Positions 5,374 through 6,743 of a stretch of 6,743 nt of DNA are shown piece by piece (positions within the stretch are counted from its first letter, which is position 1; each line of letters begins with the position of its first letter). This DNA is from Candidatus Poribacteria bacterium (GTDB lineage Bacteria > Poribacteria > WGA-4E > WGA-3G). The notes beneath the pieces are model-generated. The model was not told where the DNA came from. It was given only the letters and a program-made list of their open reading frames with translations, and ran no database searches. The stretch covers positions 1-6,743 of the forward strand of contig VYFM01000147.1 of assembly GCA_009842375.1 (NCBI GenBank). The letters run 5' to 3'. Both the position numbers and the translations under genes were made by a program.

Positions 5374-6396
5374 ATGGCCTACGCAGACCCCGACCGCAGG
5401 CGAGCCTCCGACAGGGAACGTTACCATCGAAGAACGGAAGAACGCCGAGCAGCAGGATTGTGCATCCGCTGCGGAAAGCGGGAACCCATCCCCGGCCGCT
5501 CGAACTGCCCTACATGCGCGGAGCTGAACCGGAAACGGGAACGGGCGCGGAACGGGCGGCTGAAGGCCGAAGGCCGGCCCAGGCGGGATCGGGTCAAATC
5601 CCGCGAGACCGAAAAGAAGCGCTACCGCCGGACCGCGGACGAGCGGATCGCACGGGGATTGTGCCCGCGCTGCGGCAAGCGCTCGCCCGAACCGGATCGG
5701 GCTCTCTGTGCTCCGTGTGGCGACAAAGTGCGCACCATGGCCAGGGCCAGATACCACAAGGGCCGGGCAGCTGGTCTCAAGTACGGCGGGCGCCGCATGG
5801 AATCAAGACGACGCAGCGCCAGGATCCGTTCCGAGCGCCGGAGGCAAGCCTGGCTGGATGCGGGGCTCTGTACCCGTTGTGGTCAAAACCCACCTGCAGA
5901 AGATGGAACAACCTGCATATCGTGCCGAAGCAGGCGGCAGGGAATCGAACGGAAGAGGTACCACGACCGCAAAGCCGCCGGCTTGTGCGTGCGTTGCGGC
6001 GAGGCGTCGACCTTCGACGGCGCCGCCCTCTGTCTTTCCTGTACCGCGCTCGAGGCCGAAAGCGGGCGGCAGGAACGGAAGAACGCCGCCTCCCGGAGAC
6101 GGTACGGGGAACGCAGGCAGGCTGGAGTCTGCACCGACTGCCGGATGCCGAGTCATGGCGCATCCCGGTGTCCCGAGTGCGCGCAGAAGTCATATGAGAG
6201 GTCCTCCCACTTCCGCGGCATCCCCAGCTGGGACCCGGAGTTCATCGTGGTCGACCTGGAAACCGGGGAGGAGCACGGGCCCTTCGACAGCCGGCCGGAC
6301 GCCGACGCCTGCGCGGCGTTTCTCAAGCTGCCTCCGGGTGGGTTCGAGGTCGTCGCGGAGAACCATCCACTCGCAGGCTCCGTGGGCTGGTCGTGA
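5374..6396 (+). CDS. Arg-rich protein with five tandem CxxC-CxxC zinc ribbons
   Basis: The product has 340 residues and a clear ribosome binding site. Five complete four-cysteine ribbons are visible: C30/C33/C45/C48, C97/C100/C112/C115, C166/C169/C181/C184, C205/C208/C220/C223 and C253/C256/C266/C269. Eleven residues separate the cysteine pairs in the first four and nine in the last. Each ribbon is preceded by a basic, probably helical lead-in ending in a (R)xAGLC-type motif, so the unit is helix plus ribbon. Linkers between ribbons are very rich in Arg, Lys and Glu. The region near residues 125-141 (ARYHKGRAAGLKYGGRR) has the lead-in motif without cysteines. Residues about 283-340 form a different acidic/hydrophobic C-terminal module (VVDLETGEEHGPFDS). 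Zinc ribbons of this type commonly bind nucleic acid or protein; with this much positive charge, DNA or RNA binding is a reasonable inference. It is probably cytoplasmic. I have the impression of similar unnamed proteins in GC-rich proteobacteria but know no function. G/C at third positions supports real coding. Confidence 0.88.
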   Translation: MAYADPDRRRASDRERYHRRTEERRAAGLCIRCGKREPIPGRSNCPTCAELNRKRERARNGRLKAEGRPRRDRVKSRETEKKRYRRTADERIARGLCPRCGKRSPEPDRALCAPCGDKVRTMARARYHKGRAAGLKYGGRRMESRRRSARIRSERRRQAWLDAGLCTRCGQNPPAEDGTTCISCRSRRQGIERKRYHDRKAAGLCVRCGEASTFDGAALCLSCTALEAESGRQERKNAASRRRYGERRQAGVCTDCRMPSHGASRCPECAQKSYERSSHFRGIPSWDPEFIVVDLETGEEHGPFDSRPDADACAAFLKLPPGGFEVVAENHPLAGSVGWS

Positions 6397-6743
6397 CCTT
6401 CTACTTCCGAAGCTGGCCCAGAAGGACGCCGTGGCATGGGCCGCCGGCCCGGGGTCCGTCATGGCGGTGGCGTCCCGGCCGTGTCCACTGCTCCGCCGCC
6501 GGCCGGCGAACCGCCGCGGCGTCCCGGTTCCGCCTCCCTACTCCGTAGCCGTCCCGCCGGCGGCCGGCCAGGGGGCCGCCCGCAGCGTCCGGGAAAATCG
6601 CCGGAGAAGGCAGGGGAAGTACGCGCCCCGTTTGCATGACTTGATCGTCAATACACGATAGGGGGACGAGGCGAGCGGCCGGAGTGTAACCGTAACCGGC
6701 CATTCTGGGGCGTTATTCCTTTCGGCTCCGTCCATGGTTACGC
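6397..6743. other. GC-rich non-coding stretch with inverted repeats
   Basis: No supported gene follows the zinc-ribbon stop. Open frames here are Arg/Pro/Gly-rich composition artefacts without ribosome binding sites. The stretch from 6440 to 6580 is dense in GCCGGC/CCGCCG motifs that can fold in many ways. CCTTCT and AGAAGG (just after the stop) could pair around a 17-base loop, but no T-run follows, so it is not a clear terminator. From 6641 the DNA is less GC-rich: ATCGT-caatac-ACGAT forms a short hairpin (6644-6659), and GTAACC is repeated at 6686-6697. Confidence 0.5.
6691..6742. repeat. 7-bp inverted repeat CGTAACC / GGTTACG at the right edge
   Basis: CGTAACC at 6691-6697 is the exact reverse complement of GGTTACG at 6736-6742, with 38 bases between. 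A second GTAACC sits directly before the left arm (6686-6691). The arms are short, and the window ends one base later, so it cannot be told whether this is a structured RNA, an element end or chance. Confidence 0.3.

Noticed and set aside
4626..6197. Long + strand open frame of 523 codons
   Set aside because: It lies in a different frame over both the 110-residue and the zinc-ribbon genes. Its translation is Arg/Pro/Gly/Ser-rich, while the competing frames have clear ribosome binding sites and ordered cysteine motifs.
5374..6743. Diversity-generating retroelement or other reverse-transcriptase system
   Set aside because: No reverse transcriptase, no Avd-like helical protein and no adenine-biased template/variable repeat pair could be found. 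The repetition in the zinc gene is at the protein-motif level, not a copied DNA cassette.
6686..6743. tRNA or tmRNA 3' end near TTTCGGCTCCGTCCA (6719-6733)
   Set aside because: It ends in CCA, but there is no GTTCGAATCC-type T-arm and no pairing acceptor or anticodon stem upstream.
1..6743. CRISPR array
   Set aside because: No regularly spaced direct repeats of 20-40 bases with unique spacers were seen anywhere in the window.

Overview
The window looks like an accessory region of a GC-rich bacterium, most likely a proteobacterium, though nothing here fixes the genus. Both flanks are very GC-rich: sampled stretches of the right half run near 70% G+C with strong G/C third-position preference. 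The block from about 410 to 4200 is close to half A+T. That contrast, and an insertion-sequence remnant at the left edge, suggest that the central gene was acquired horizontally.

Layout. Positions 1-368 hold the degraded 3' end of an IS1634/IS1549-type (IS4 superfamily) transposase on the + strand. Positions 383-574 are non-coding. The minus-strand gene at 575-3997 encodes an 1140-residue protein in which an N-terminal phospholipase-D/HKD nuclease-type domain is joined to a complete SNF2-type helicase and a long C-terminal part that I do not recognise. Its upstream region, 3998-4950, is gene-poor. It contains a 14-bp palindrome overlapping a weak promoter candidate, an 11-bp direct repeat, one doubtful short ORF and a hairpin. 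From 4951 two + strand genes follow, each with a clear ribosome binding site: a 110-residue protein of unknown function and a 340-residue Arg-rich protein with five CxxC...CxxC zinc ribbons. The last ~350 bases are GC-rich, non-coding and rich in inverted repeats.

How the genes may work together. The helicase gene stands alone, with no partner visible on its strand. It carries on one chain the two activities (PLD-type nuclease and SNF2 motor) that class 1 DISARM places in separate DrmC and DrmD proteins, so a role in nucleic-acid processing or anti-phage defence is the natural hypothesis but is not shown here. The two rightward genes could form a small operon. The most unusual item is the zinc-ribbon array protein, which has an apparent sixth repeat unit that kept its lead-in helix motif but lost its cysteines. 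I recognise no complete known multi-gene system in the window.
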